DNA of 64,000 nucleotides from Anthoceros angustus (taxonomy: Eukaryota > Streptophyta > Anthocerotopsida > Anthocerotales > Anthocerotaceae), in NCBI GenBank assembly GCA_010909165.1, contig MU008173.1, positions 1,240,001-1,304,000 of the forward strand, given 5' to 3'. Both the position numbers and the translations under genes were made by a program. Positions 34,141 to 43,832 of the stretch are shown one piece after another (within the stretch, counting starts at the first letter, position 1; every line of letters begins with the position of its first letter). The notes below the pieces were generated by a model. That model was not told the origin of the DNA. It saw only the letters and a list, made by a program, of their open reading frames with translations, and made no database searches.

Positions 34141-36721
34141 ATGTTTCAACCAGCCCTCTCGGTAACGGCTGGCCTCCATGCTCTTCGATCATTCGAGCTG
34201 CTTTCATGGTGTGGCAAAGCCTTCAGGTTGACGGTATACTCTCTTCGCAGTGGATCAATTGGCACGGAGAGGCTCGCCGGAAACAGAGGTCCTCCATCAC
34301 TTGAAGAAGGTAAGGTGTGCCAGAAATTGGTACTTTGCCACTGCGTGGCTGACGCCCTGGTCAGGGCACACAGCAAAGCAGGTTTTGGCGGGCAGCTGAT
34401 CTGTGCATATAATTCATGCAGAGCAGCAGGGGCCAGGCCTCGTGGCCAGCACATGTTGCTGGTTCCTCAGCACCAGCACCTCGTGTCGATTCTGACAGGT
34501 ACAGTCTCGTAAAAATTCTCAGCTCCATCAGCGGAGTACCACAAGTTTTCAGAGTTTGAGAGTCTCATTTTACAGGTTAGCAAGGTATGAAGGGGCTACG
34601 AAGGTCGGGAATTTCAGAGATCTATGTCGGCAAGGACAGCTCAGTGACGCCTGTCAAGCACTGGACTCCCTCTTGCAGCAGCGCACTCATGTCTCCATTG
34701 GCATGTTCTATGACGTTCTCAAGGGCTGCATTGCGCAGAAGGATTTGGATGTTGGGAGACGTGTCCATGCACTTGCGGTTAGAGCTGGGTACGATTCAAA
34801 CATATTTGTTGCCACCAACCTCATCCGCATGTTCGGGTCTCAGGGAAGTTTGCTGGAAGCACAGCAAGTCTTTAGCAGACTGCCTGCTCCAGACAGTTAC
34901 GTTTGGGCTTCCATCATTTTAGCTCATGCTGAACATGGGCAGCCTAAGCAGGCAATACAACTCTATCGTCACATGCAACAGTCGACCATAAAGCCTGACA
35001 ACCATATCTTTGTTGCTGTTCTTAAAGCATGCGCTAGAGCTGAAGACTTGGGTTCCGGGAAGCAAGTGCATGCCGACTTGATGAAAAGTAGTGGGAAACC
35101 TAATCTCTTCGTTGGAAACACTCTCTTAGACATGTACTCGAAATGTGGAAGCTTGGAGGATGCTCGCAGAGTGTTTGACTTGTTGTGCACACGAGATGTG
35201 GTGGCCTGGAATGCAATGATCGCGGGGTATGCGCAGCAGGGGCTTGGCAGGGAAGCTCTTAACCTTTACACAAGGATGTGCAAGGAAGGTGTGGTTCTGG
35301 CCAACAGAGCTACTTATGTATGTCTCCTGAAGGCTTGCGCAAGCATAGGGGCTGTACATGAGGGGAAGCAGGTGCATGCTGAAATACAAGGACGGGGAAT
35401 GGAAACAGATTTGGTTGTTGGTACCAGCCTGGTGGACATGTACGCCAAATGTGGGCACTTGGAAGATGCTCGCAGAGTCTTTGACAAGATACCCACAAGA
35501 GATGTGATTATATGTAATGCCATGCTTGCAGGTTATGCTCACCATGGGCTTGGTCACGAAGCCCTTAGTCTATATGCAAGTGTAAGTAAGGATGCAATAA
35601 GTATAGAGGATACTGTAACTTTTGTCTGTCTGCTGAAGGCATGTGCAAGCATTGGAGCTCTACAAGAAGGGATGCAGTTGCATAGACATGCCAGGGAAGC
35701 AGGGCTTGAAGCAGATGTTGCTGTCGGCACCAGCCTGGTAGACTTGTATGCAAAATGTGGCAGCTTAGAGAATGCTCGCAGAGCGTTTGACAGACTGGCC
35801 ACAAGAGATGTAGCAGCCTGGACTGCTTTGTTGAATGGGTATGGCCTGCATAATGACTGTAGGACAGCCATACAGTGTTTTCATGAAATGCAGCAGCACG
35901 GAGTTCAGCCCAATGATGCCACTTTCATCTGCCTCCTAGTGGCATGTAGTCATGAGGGGCTGGTCAATGAGGGTAAAGAGTATTTCAAACAGATGGTCGA
36001 AACCTATGGCATTGCACCCTCTGCTCATCATTATAATTGCATGGTTGATCTGCTGGGCCGGTCAGGCCACCTGGCTGAGGCAGAAGCTTTGCTGGAGAGC
36101 ATGCCATTTAAAGACAACCCAGTCGGGTGGAAATCGCTGCTCAGTGCATGCAAAAGTCATGGTGATGTAGAGTGTGGAAGGCGATGTTTTAATCATCTTG
36201 TCAAGTGCGAACCTCAAGAGGGTTCTGGATATGTGCTTATGTCGGGTATCTATGCAAACGCCAACAGGTGGGAGGACGTGGATATGACAGAAAGTTCCAG
36301 AAAATCTGCCGGTGCTTTTAAGAAGCCGGCTAGGACCTGGATTCAAATAGACAGCAAGGTTCATGAGTTTGTTGTGGGTGAAGATAGGGATGACGTTTCG
36401 TCCAAGCTAAGGAGTTTGAACCTGCGACTGAAAGAGGAGGGCCATGTGGCCCATACAGAGTTAGTGCTAAAGCCAATATCTGACAAGGAGAAGGAGGATG
36501 CATTGTGTGGCCACGCAGAGAAATTAGCACTTGCTTATGGTCTCCTGAATACGCCAGAGGGTATACCCTTAGTGATCACGAAAAATCTCCGGATGTGTAA
36601 TGACTGTCACAGTGGTACCAAGATCCTTTCCAAAATTGAGGGGCGTGAGATTGTTGTGAGAGATTCGCACCGCGTTCACCATTTCAGGGATGGGGTTTGC
36701 TCATGTGAAGATTCTCGTTGA
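34141..36721 (+). CDS. PLS-class pentatricopeptide repeat protein with E and DYW-type domains
   Basis: The PPR frame (34581-36721) has no ATG near its start; it is open back to 34496, just after a TGA. Exon 1 34141-34498 joined across an 82-bp GT-AG intron (34499-34580) restores the phase and supplies an Arg/Ser/Leu-rich, acid-poor N-terminus beginning MFQPALSVTAGLHALRS, suitable for organelle import. The model is 832 aa. PPR repeats run almost throughout, with typical phrases LLKACASIGAVHEGKQVHAE, LVDMYAKCGHLEDARRVFD and RDVVAWNAMIAGYAQQGLG. E/E+ motifs follow, then a DYW deaminase-type domain: GHAEKLALAYG (HxE), CNDCH (Zn) and a second Zn site [10 protein letters not shown]. Such proteins specify and catalyse organellar C-to-U RNA editing. 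The protein ends EDSR rather than the canonical DYW. The 3' end is duplicated downstream. Exon 1 is inferred. Confidence 0.85.
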
Positions 36722-38163
36722 CAAAGTTTGAAGTATTACAGACATCATCCGTGCATTGGAACGATGGGCGTCCGGCCTAATAGGTCTGACATCGTGTTCT
36801 CATCTTTGGGCACGCATTTGCGCGGCTGTTGTGGTGAGTGTCGGCAACCTCCAGGTAGTACTTACTTTGCAATCAGATAGCTGGCCTCAGGTCCATGCAA
36901 AGCTGCGTATCTGTTGGCTGCACCAGGTCTGTCTTGGTCGTTGGAGAGGGATCACAACATTGGTGCCTGACACGCTTGCTTGGTTGGATACAGTTCAAAA
37001 GTCAAGGCGTGACCGATACTGCGGTTGTGAAGATGAGCCCGTTGGAAGTCGGCAACAGAGTAATGGATGATGTTCGGCTCCCAAACCTTGCCTAGGCTGG
37101 TCGAGTTAGTCTATCCCAAGTTCTACCCTTGTGTATCAATCTCGAAAACATATGGTCTCACACCTGCAGGCTTTTTGGTGATCAAGTGACTTCGTGAGTA
37201 CGTCTTGCTACCGATGCTGCTAAATTCTGAAATGACAGGGAAACTCATTGACACTTCTATCCAAAATGGACGAGCTATAGAATGTCGGGTGAGAATGATA
37301 AGTCCGGTCTATGTGAGCCCACCAACTGCTCAAACCATCTAATACGCTCCATATTCCCAGGAAGGCTTAGGAAGCTCTCTTATAGTGCAGTACGTAATTC
37401 TGGACAATGAAAGGAGCCATATATTGTGTATGAAAAGTTAGCATAGAAGCTGGGCACTGAGCTATTTGTCCAGCTTAACTTCAAACGGATGCAATAATGA
37501 TATCTAATTCAAGAACAACAGACTTAAGCTCACTCTAGCTGGCGTTGAGACAAGAACACCTTGATATGGATCAAGGCTCTGAAGAAAGTAATCAAATTCA
37601 TTTATAAAAATATTAATTATTTATCAATTTGAATAATAGCTCTGCAGAAAGTGCTGGCTAAATCCTGTTTATAGGACGGCTACGTGCATAGGACTAACCA
37701 AATGGACACACATTTATAAGAATGCCGTGATAAAGCGTCCTGAGCCAAATGGACACACATTTAAAATGGACACACATTTATAAGAACGCCGTGATTAAGC
37801 ATCCTGAGCTTGGATCGGTACTTAGATGGGGTGCCTAAAGGGAGTGGATGTTCTTGGTGCAAGTAGCTTAGGCACACCATGGTACAAGTTGTTAAGTACC
37901 AAGTCCCATGATGGAAATCCGTCCTTAGTGGACTTAAATAAAATTCTTCTTCTCTTCTTCTTCTTTTTGGGTTGTTCCTCCTCGGACTTCAGGGGTAGAT
38001 GGGAAATTTCTTCTCTTCTTCTTCTTTTTGGGTTGTTCCTCCTCGGACTTCAGGGGTAGATGGGATTTCCCATCTCATCTATGAATAACGTCTACTCTAT
38101 TCTTTTTCATCTGAATAATAATAATTTTTATATGTATTAATTATACCCTGCCGGAAATATAAC
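36617..38163. repeat. Tandem duplication, copy 1 (1547 bp)
   Basis: Begins inside the last 35 codons of the PPR gene and runs to 38163, where the same sequence restarts. The junctions share the short word acca (36617, 38164, 39684). It contains a PPR 3' flank, short internal repeats of atggacacacattta, and a duplicated block of about 58 bp ending in aggggtagatggga (37948-38063). Confidence 0.93.
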
Positions 38164-38268
38164 ACCAAGATCCTTTCCAAAATTGAGGGGCGTGAGATTG
38201 TTGTGAGAGATTCGCACCGCGTTCACCATTTCAGGGATGGGGTTTGCTCATGTGAAGATTCTCGTTGA
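38164..38268 (+). pseudogene. Truncated PPR-DYW 3' end in duplication copy 2
   Basis: Copies the last 35 codons of the upstream PPR gene, from [14 protein letters not shown] to the stop after EDSR, still identical in frame. It has no upstream coding sequence and is a by-product of the 1.5-kb duplication. Confidence 0.85.
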
Positions 38269-39683
38269 CAAAGTTTGAAGTATTACAGACATCATCCGTG
38301 CATTGGAACGATGGGCGTCCGGCCTAATAGGTCTGACATCGTGTTCTCATCTTTGGGCACGTACTTGCGGCTGTTGTGGTGAGTGTCGGCAACCTCCAGG
38401 TAGTACTTACTTTGCAATCAGATAGCTGGCCTCAGGTCCATGCAAAGCTGCGTATCTGTTGGCTGCACCAGGTCTGTCTTGGTCGTTGGAGAGGGATCAC
38501 AACATTGGTGCCTGACACGCTTGCTTGGTTGGATACAGTTCAAAAGTCAAGGCGTGACCGATACTGCGGTTGTGAAGATGAGCCCGTTGGAAGTCGGCAA
38601 CAGAGTAATGGATGATGTTCGGCTCCCAAACCTTGCCTAGGCTGGTCGAGTTAGTCTATCCCAAGTTCTACCCTTGTGTATCAATCTCGAAAACATATGG
38701 TCTCACACCTGCAGGCTTTTTGGTGATCAAGTGACTTCGTGAGTACGTCTTGCTACCGATGCTGCTAAATTCTGAAATGACAGGGAAACTCATTGACACT
38801 TCTATCCAAATGGACGAGCTATAGAATGTCGGGTGAGAATGATAAGTCCGGTCTATGTGAGCCCACCAACTGCTCAAACCATCTAATACGCTCCATATTC
38901 CCAGGAAGGCTTAGGAAGCTCTCTTATAGTGCAGTACGTAATTCTGGACAATGAAAGGAGCCATATATTGTATGAAAGTTAGCATAGAAGCTGGGCACTG
39001 AGCTATTTGTCCAGCAACTTCAAACGGATGCAATAATGATATCTAATTCAAGAACAACAGACTTAAGCTCACTCTAGCTGGCGTTGAGACAAGAACACCT
39101 TGATATGGATCAAGGCTCTGAAGAAAGTAATCAAATTCATTTATAAAAATATTAATTATTTATCAATTTGAATAATAGCTCTGCAGAAAGTGCTGGCTAA
39201 ATCCTGTTTATAGGACTACGTGCATAGGACTAACAAATGGACACACATTTATAAGAATGCCGTGATAAAGCGTCCTGAGCCAAATGGACACACATTTAAA
39301 ATGGACACACATTTATAAGAACGCCGTGATTAAGCATCCGAGCTTGGATCTTTAGATGGGGTGCCTAAAGGAGTGGATGTTCTTGGTGCAAGTAGCTTAG
39401 GCACACCATGGTACAAGTTGTTAAGTACCAAGTCCCATGATGGAAATCAAGTCCTTAGTGGACTTAAATAAAATTCTTCTTCTTCTTCTTCTTTTTGGGT
39501 TGTTCCTCCTGGACTAGGGGTAGATGGAAATTCTTCTCTTCTTCTTTTTGGGTTGTTCCTCCTCGGACTTCAGGGGTAGATGGGATTTCCCATCTCATCT
39601 ATGAATAACGTCTACTCTATTCTTTTTCATCTGAATAATAATAATTTTTATATGTATTAATTATACCCTGCCGGAAATATAAC
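38164..39683. repeat. Tandem duplication, copy 2 (1520 bp)
   Basis: Nearly identical to copy 1 in direct orientation. By eye the differences are mainly small gaps, most of them bases missing from copy 2 (for example tccaaaatgg becomes tccaaatgg, aaagggagtgg becomes aaaggagtgg), with few substitutions. Confidence 0.93.
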
Positions 39684-40572
39684 ACCAGCATCGCTGCACC
39701 GGCCATTTTATAGCCTGGTTTGTTGGGGGTGTACGAACAAACTTATGCTTTTTTGGCTGAGTATGATATTTATGTACTTGTGATTTCGATATAGGGTTTC
39801 TTTTGATTCTATTGGTGTAGAACTTTTGGGTATTCTATCTTCGGTTGCATTCCTCTTGGTGACTATATGCAATCCGATACTTTACAAGCATATGGTTTCT
39901 TTTAAGGTGCATCGGACGAGTTTAGGCTATGCTGACAGGGTGTAATTTTTAAGTACATGTGATTTCGACATAGAGTTTGTTGGTGTGGGTTGCATATTTT
40001 ATCTTTCATTCATGTATGTCGGCCACATTTTCCTTCACAGCAATTGCACGGCCATGCTTCCCTTCACAATAGTTGCTACCATACAAAAACTACAAGGCAT
40101 AATCTCATTCTCGTAGAACACTTGTTTATCTATTTAGTAGACTATCTTTGTAATTCAAGAATAAACTATCAAGTTATCTTAAGTACATAATATATAAATG
40201 AATGTACACAAATCTATATGTTTGAACAATATCTTCACATTGGAGAAGTATATACCTTGGATTTAGCATTTTTGCAATTTGGTTCTCGAGATATGGCATT
40301 CTTGCAGTCTATATATGTCGTTTCAGTGACGCATTTATTTATGATCTCAGATAGTCTGCGAAGAATCACCTATTTGCTATTTGACATAAATAGTGCAATG
40401 CGAAGTGTTTAAAATCTGGTATGTAAAATTTTTGGCAGATTGTTACAATAGTTTGACACTTGGTACAAACTATAGATCTAACTTGATAAGAATTTGAATG
40501 CAAACATGAATTAGTTCATTCCTCACAGAAAGAAGGAAAAACACCTAAAATCGAACTGGACCCGCCGTGAAT
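39684..40572. other. AT-rich intergenic region
   Basis: About 0.9 kb after the duplication with no coding signal I trust. A near-repeated phrase (gatttcgatatagggtttcttttgattctattggtg / gatttcgacatagagtttgttggtg, about 39783 and 39961) suggests old local duplication. Confidence 0.4.
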
Positions 40573-40655
40573 CAACCTTCTGATCTGGAGTCAGGTATCG
40601 AACGCGCAGCCTTCTGATTTGGAGTGAGATATCGAACACGCAGCCTTCTAACTTG
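40540..40655 (-). repeat. 34-bp tandem array derived from tRNA-Trp (anticodon arm and T arm)
   Basis: On the minus strand the words AGAAGGCTG / AGAAGGTTG recur at an exact 34-bp spacing (plus-strand positions 40573, 40607, 40641). The lowest-coordinate unit reads CTGACTCCAGATCAGAAGG, the anticodon arm of eukaryotic tRNA-Trp (CCA). After a gap of about 8 bases at the start of the T arm comes ATTCACGGCGGGTCCA, the tRNA 3' end. The other units keep anticodon arm plus T arm (CGCGTTCGAT, CGTGTTCGAT). No acceptor 5' strand or D arm is present, so this is not a functional tRNA. A T5 run, a possible Pol III terminator, lies just downstream on the minus strand at about 40537-40541. Confidence 0.75.
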
Positions 40656-40656
40656 C

Positions 40657-42495
40657 ATGGTACATAGTGTTCTTTTTTACAATATGTATAGGATACATAG
40701 TAAATTTTCTATATGGTCACATTTGATAAAGTCATGTTCTTACAGTTACAGTTTTTATGGGCAGCAATCTTGTACTAAAATGGATATAATTTCATCGCAA
40801 AGTTTAAGGACCGTACATGATTCGATCGATAAGAATATTGGTGAAGGAAGAGGTACATCATATATTGTACCTCCAAAATACTATTTAAATAACCATGAGT
40901 ATGAAAGTCATAAGATGCAAGATACAAACTTTGAAGAGAATGATAATGCTCTCCAAGAAGGAGAGTGGAGTACATATTTGAACTTATCAGCTCCATTGCC
41001 TTCTGAAGAAGAGCATAATGATGTGGATTTGGTGCTCGAATCATCGCCTCCATTTTCATCTTCCAATATCTTTGGTAATTCAGGACAAGACATGGTAGAG
41101 GATGTACCTGCATATTCTAACACTTCTTTCTTGTCACAGCTTGATGACAATCTATTTCTTGTTCTTTTTTTTGGACAAGGAGATGAACAACTATATCAAT
41201 GCAAGGAAGCAGATGTAGGAGAATATAACTCTCCACTACCATACATTCATACAACTTTAGAAGAAAGGGATCATGGTCAATTCGCAAATGCTGCACTTGC
41301 AGAGGGAGATTTCACCACAACTACGTCATTACAATGTCATGAAGAGGTATCAGTTTATAATAATTGCCTAATAGAGGAAATGTGTCCTGATGTTTCATAC
41401 ATGAATCTTCAACCTTCATACTCGGAAATAAGATGTGCTGATGGCTTGGGAATGGTAGCTTCAAACATGCAAGAATCGCAGATGAGTACATCAAAGGAAA
41501 TGAGTTCTAACAACTATGACAAAGAATCTTCTTCTTATAATGCATCATATGAAATGTCTCAAGACTTGATTATAGTTGAAATGCTATCCAAAATTATGAG
41601 CACTCTTGAAGCTTGGACATTACTTGGATATTCTATGAAAAATAATGAAGGAGATTTTTTGAAGACATGTCCTACAAAGGAAGACCTTGAAAACATGGTA
41701 AAATTTGGCCAAGCAAGAGTTGGTCACTCTTCACGATCGAAAGCTGATTTTCATGGGGTGACGCAGCACAAAAAAACAAAAATTTATGATGGTCAAATTT
41801 GGATTAACGAAGCACATATGACAACCGATCCAAACGAAAAAAATACTCTTGATGCACAAAGGAATATGGATGAGAAGGCTACAAGTATCAATTTGACCAC
41901 TAAAACTCGCAAAAGGGAAAAAAAAGGAAGACAAATATATTTGGGAGGGTCCAAAAACAATCCGATTTGGGTTGCACAACAAGTGGATAGAATGAAGCTA
42001 AAGATGTATCTTTGTGGGCTCTCATCCGGGCATGTAATAGATTTCAATTTTGCGCCCGTAACGTATCTGGCAGATATGTGTCACCCTGATGTGCAAGCCA
42101 TAACCAATTGGATGGACTATCGCACGTACCTACTATCACAGGATACAGATATCTTTCTAGAAAACAAAAGAAAGCTAGACGGACTTATTGGTGTTTATAC
42201 CAGGGTGAATGAAGTACCAGCTTCGTATTATACATACGTCCATGTAGATGGTAGAAATGGGAAAAGAGAGGTAATAGGAAACTTTAATACAGGTATTGAG
42301 GCAGCTATAGCTTACGATTGTAACATCATAGCCCGAGGATATTTCATGGATAAAAAACTTTTTTTGAGGCGTTTAAACTTTCCACTGAGAAACTATCCAA
42401 GAGAGATAGAGAGTTATATTATTTTAAAACTAAACGGAAAACAACCTCTAGGAACTTCAGAAATAGAGGATCAATATGCCTCATCCTCATCCTAG
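40657..42495 (+). CDS. AT-rich ORF with a divergent AP2/ERF-like C-terminal domain
   Basis: Uninterrupted frame of about 612 codons from the ATG at 40657; an ATG at 40780 (MDIISSQSL) is an equally plausible start, since the earlier part looks less protein-like and a possible acceptor (ttacag) lies between. The N-terminal two thirds are acidic, Ser/Asn-rich and probably disordered. A basic segment (KTRKREKKGRQIYLGGSK) precedes a C-terminal region (about residues 510-590) reading IGVYTRVNEVPASYYTYV, REVIGNFNTGIEAAIAYD, IIARGYF and LRRLNFPL. That order matches an AP2 domain (Y-RGV, GxFxTxEEAAxAYD, NFP) in diverged form. A nuclear DNA-binding role is inferred. Codon use is strongly A/T-ending, unlike most other genes here. 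Confidence 0.6.
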   Translation: MVHSVLFYNMYRIHSKFSIWSHLIKSCSYSYSFYGQQSCTKMDIISSQSLRTVHDSIDKNIGEGRGTSYIVPPKYYLNNHEYESHKMQDTNFEENDNALQEGEWSTYLNLSAPLPSEEEHNDVDLVLESSPPFSSSNIFGNSGQDMVEDVPAYSNTSFLSQLDDNLFLVLFFGQGDEQLYQCKEADVGEYNSPLPYIHTTLEERDHGQFANAALAEGDFTTTTSLQCHEEVSVYNNCLIEEMCPDVSYMNLQPSYSEIRCADGLGMVASNMQESQMSTSKEMSSNNYDKESSSYNASYEMSQDLIIVEMLSKIMSTLEAWTLLGYSMKNNEGDFLKTCPTKEDLENMVKFGQARVGHSSRSKADFHGVTQHKKTKIYDGQIWINEAHMTTDPNEKNTLDAQRNMDEKATSINLTTKTRKREKKGRQIYLGGSKNNPIWVAQQVDRMKLKMYLCGLSSGHVIDFNFAPVTYLADMCHPDVQAITNWMDYRTYLLSQDTDIFLENKRKLDGLIGVYTRVNEVPASYYTYVHVDGRNGKREVIGNFNTGIEAAIAYDCNIIARGYFMDKKLFLRRLNFPLRNYPREIESYIILKLNGKQPLGTSEIEDQYASSSS

Positions 42496-43832
42496 GATTG
42501 GTCTTATGTATATTAAACATATACAAACTGTGTCCGTACTGAGGCGATAAGGTATTAAAGGTTGAAAAGCTTTTCGGTTACTAGTGTTAAAGGTTAAGAA
42601 AAGCTCTCGCTGCTCCTATACTAGACTTTTAGACAGTTAGCTCTCTCTTTGATGTTTGTTGGTCTTCAATTGGCCTCATTTTTTGTAATATTTGTATTTT
42701 TGTTCACAAAAAAAAAAAAGCTTTATGTTTCTTGGTGTTAAAGGTTGAAAACCTCTCAACTTTTGGTGTTTGAGCAAATGAAAGCTCTGGTGCTAAGAAA
42801 TTAGATTATCCCTTTGCATGGAAACAGTTTCTAGGTCGTGTGTGACGACGCATATCCCTCCTTCCACTCCTTTCTTTACCCGTAGAGGCAAGTTTCCACT
42901 TTAGGTGTGAAACCATGTGCTGGTGATGGAGAACCGTGTGGTATACATTAGGTTGCATCATCGGGAGACTATATCTCCGTGGAGAGAGTCCACATATATG
43001 AAACATGGATATACTCGCTGTGGATCGCACAACTGACATCTGATACTGATGGTTGACTCCTCTCAAGGGATACCATCTGGTTGGGTGGACTAGACAACGA
43101 AACGAGTTTGAAAGCGTCCAAGTTCAAATGTACAATGAAGTGCAATATTGGATTCATACTAGCCAGCCGAAACTTAGCTAGCTGTTTGGTGACTCCACTC
43201 CCATTGTACATAACAAGAAAAGTTTAGGGAATGCAACAATATACCAAGAGAAATTATCGGAACTAAACTTATGTTTGACCAAAAGTATTGCATCAACCTA
43301 TCATTCTAACACCACGACTGATATTCATTATAATTCCATTCTAACACCACGACTGATATTTATTCTAATTCCATTCTAACACCACGACTGATATTCATTC
43401 TAATTCCAATCGCTTCTCCTCATGAGGCTTGGAAGTAGGAACAGTGGTGAATGAATACAGCTCTTGAATAAAGCTTTGGCATAGATTTGCTTTCTCTTAA
43501 GTAAAAATTGTAGACTTTGCACCTCATTTCGTTGTTAATCATTGCGTGCTCGTGGTTCTGGAAAAGAATGGGAATTAAATATCTTAATAAATAAAAGGTT
43601 TTTGTGTCGAAACCTACATGAATGAAACGCCTGAAAAATGGTCCCGAGAGTTTGTGTGAAACTCTAGCTTTATTTTCACGGAATGCCCTAAGAGCGAGTT
43701 AAGTTCGACTTGTATGTGAGAAAACGATGGCGGGAACGGTACGAAGCTGAGGCATAAGGAGAACTTGAGTAGACCTGCTAGTAGATTGTGTTGAGCCCGC
43801 TGTCGTTGCAGTCCTCCCCAAAGGACTTCAAG
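42496..43832. other. AT-rich intergenic region
   Basis: 1.3 kb without a gene. It includes an A12 run near 42708-42719 and a 35-bp minisatellite, and should end with the RFC3 promoter and 5' UTR. Confidence 0.4.
43302..43410. repeat. 35-bp tandem repeat, three copies
   Basis: cattctaacaccacgactga starts at 43302, 43337 and 43372, an exact 35-bp period with one or two substitutions per copy. Confidence 0.93.

Noticed and set aside
40540-40655. Functional tRNA-Trp gene
   Set aside because: The 5' acceptor strand and D arm are missing, and the last T arm has a deletion.
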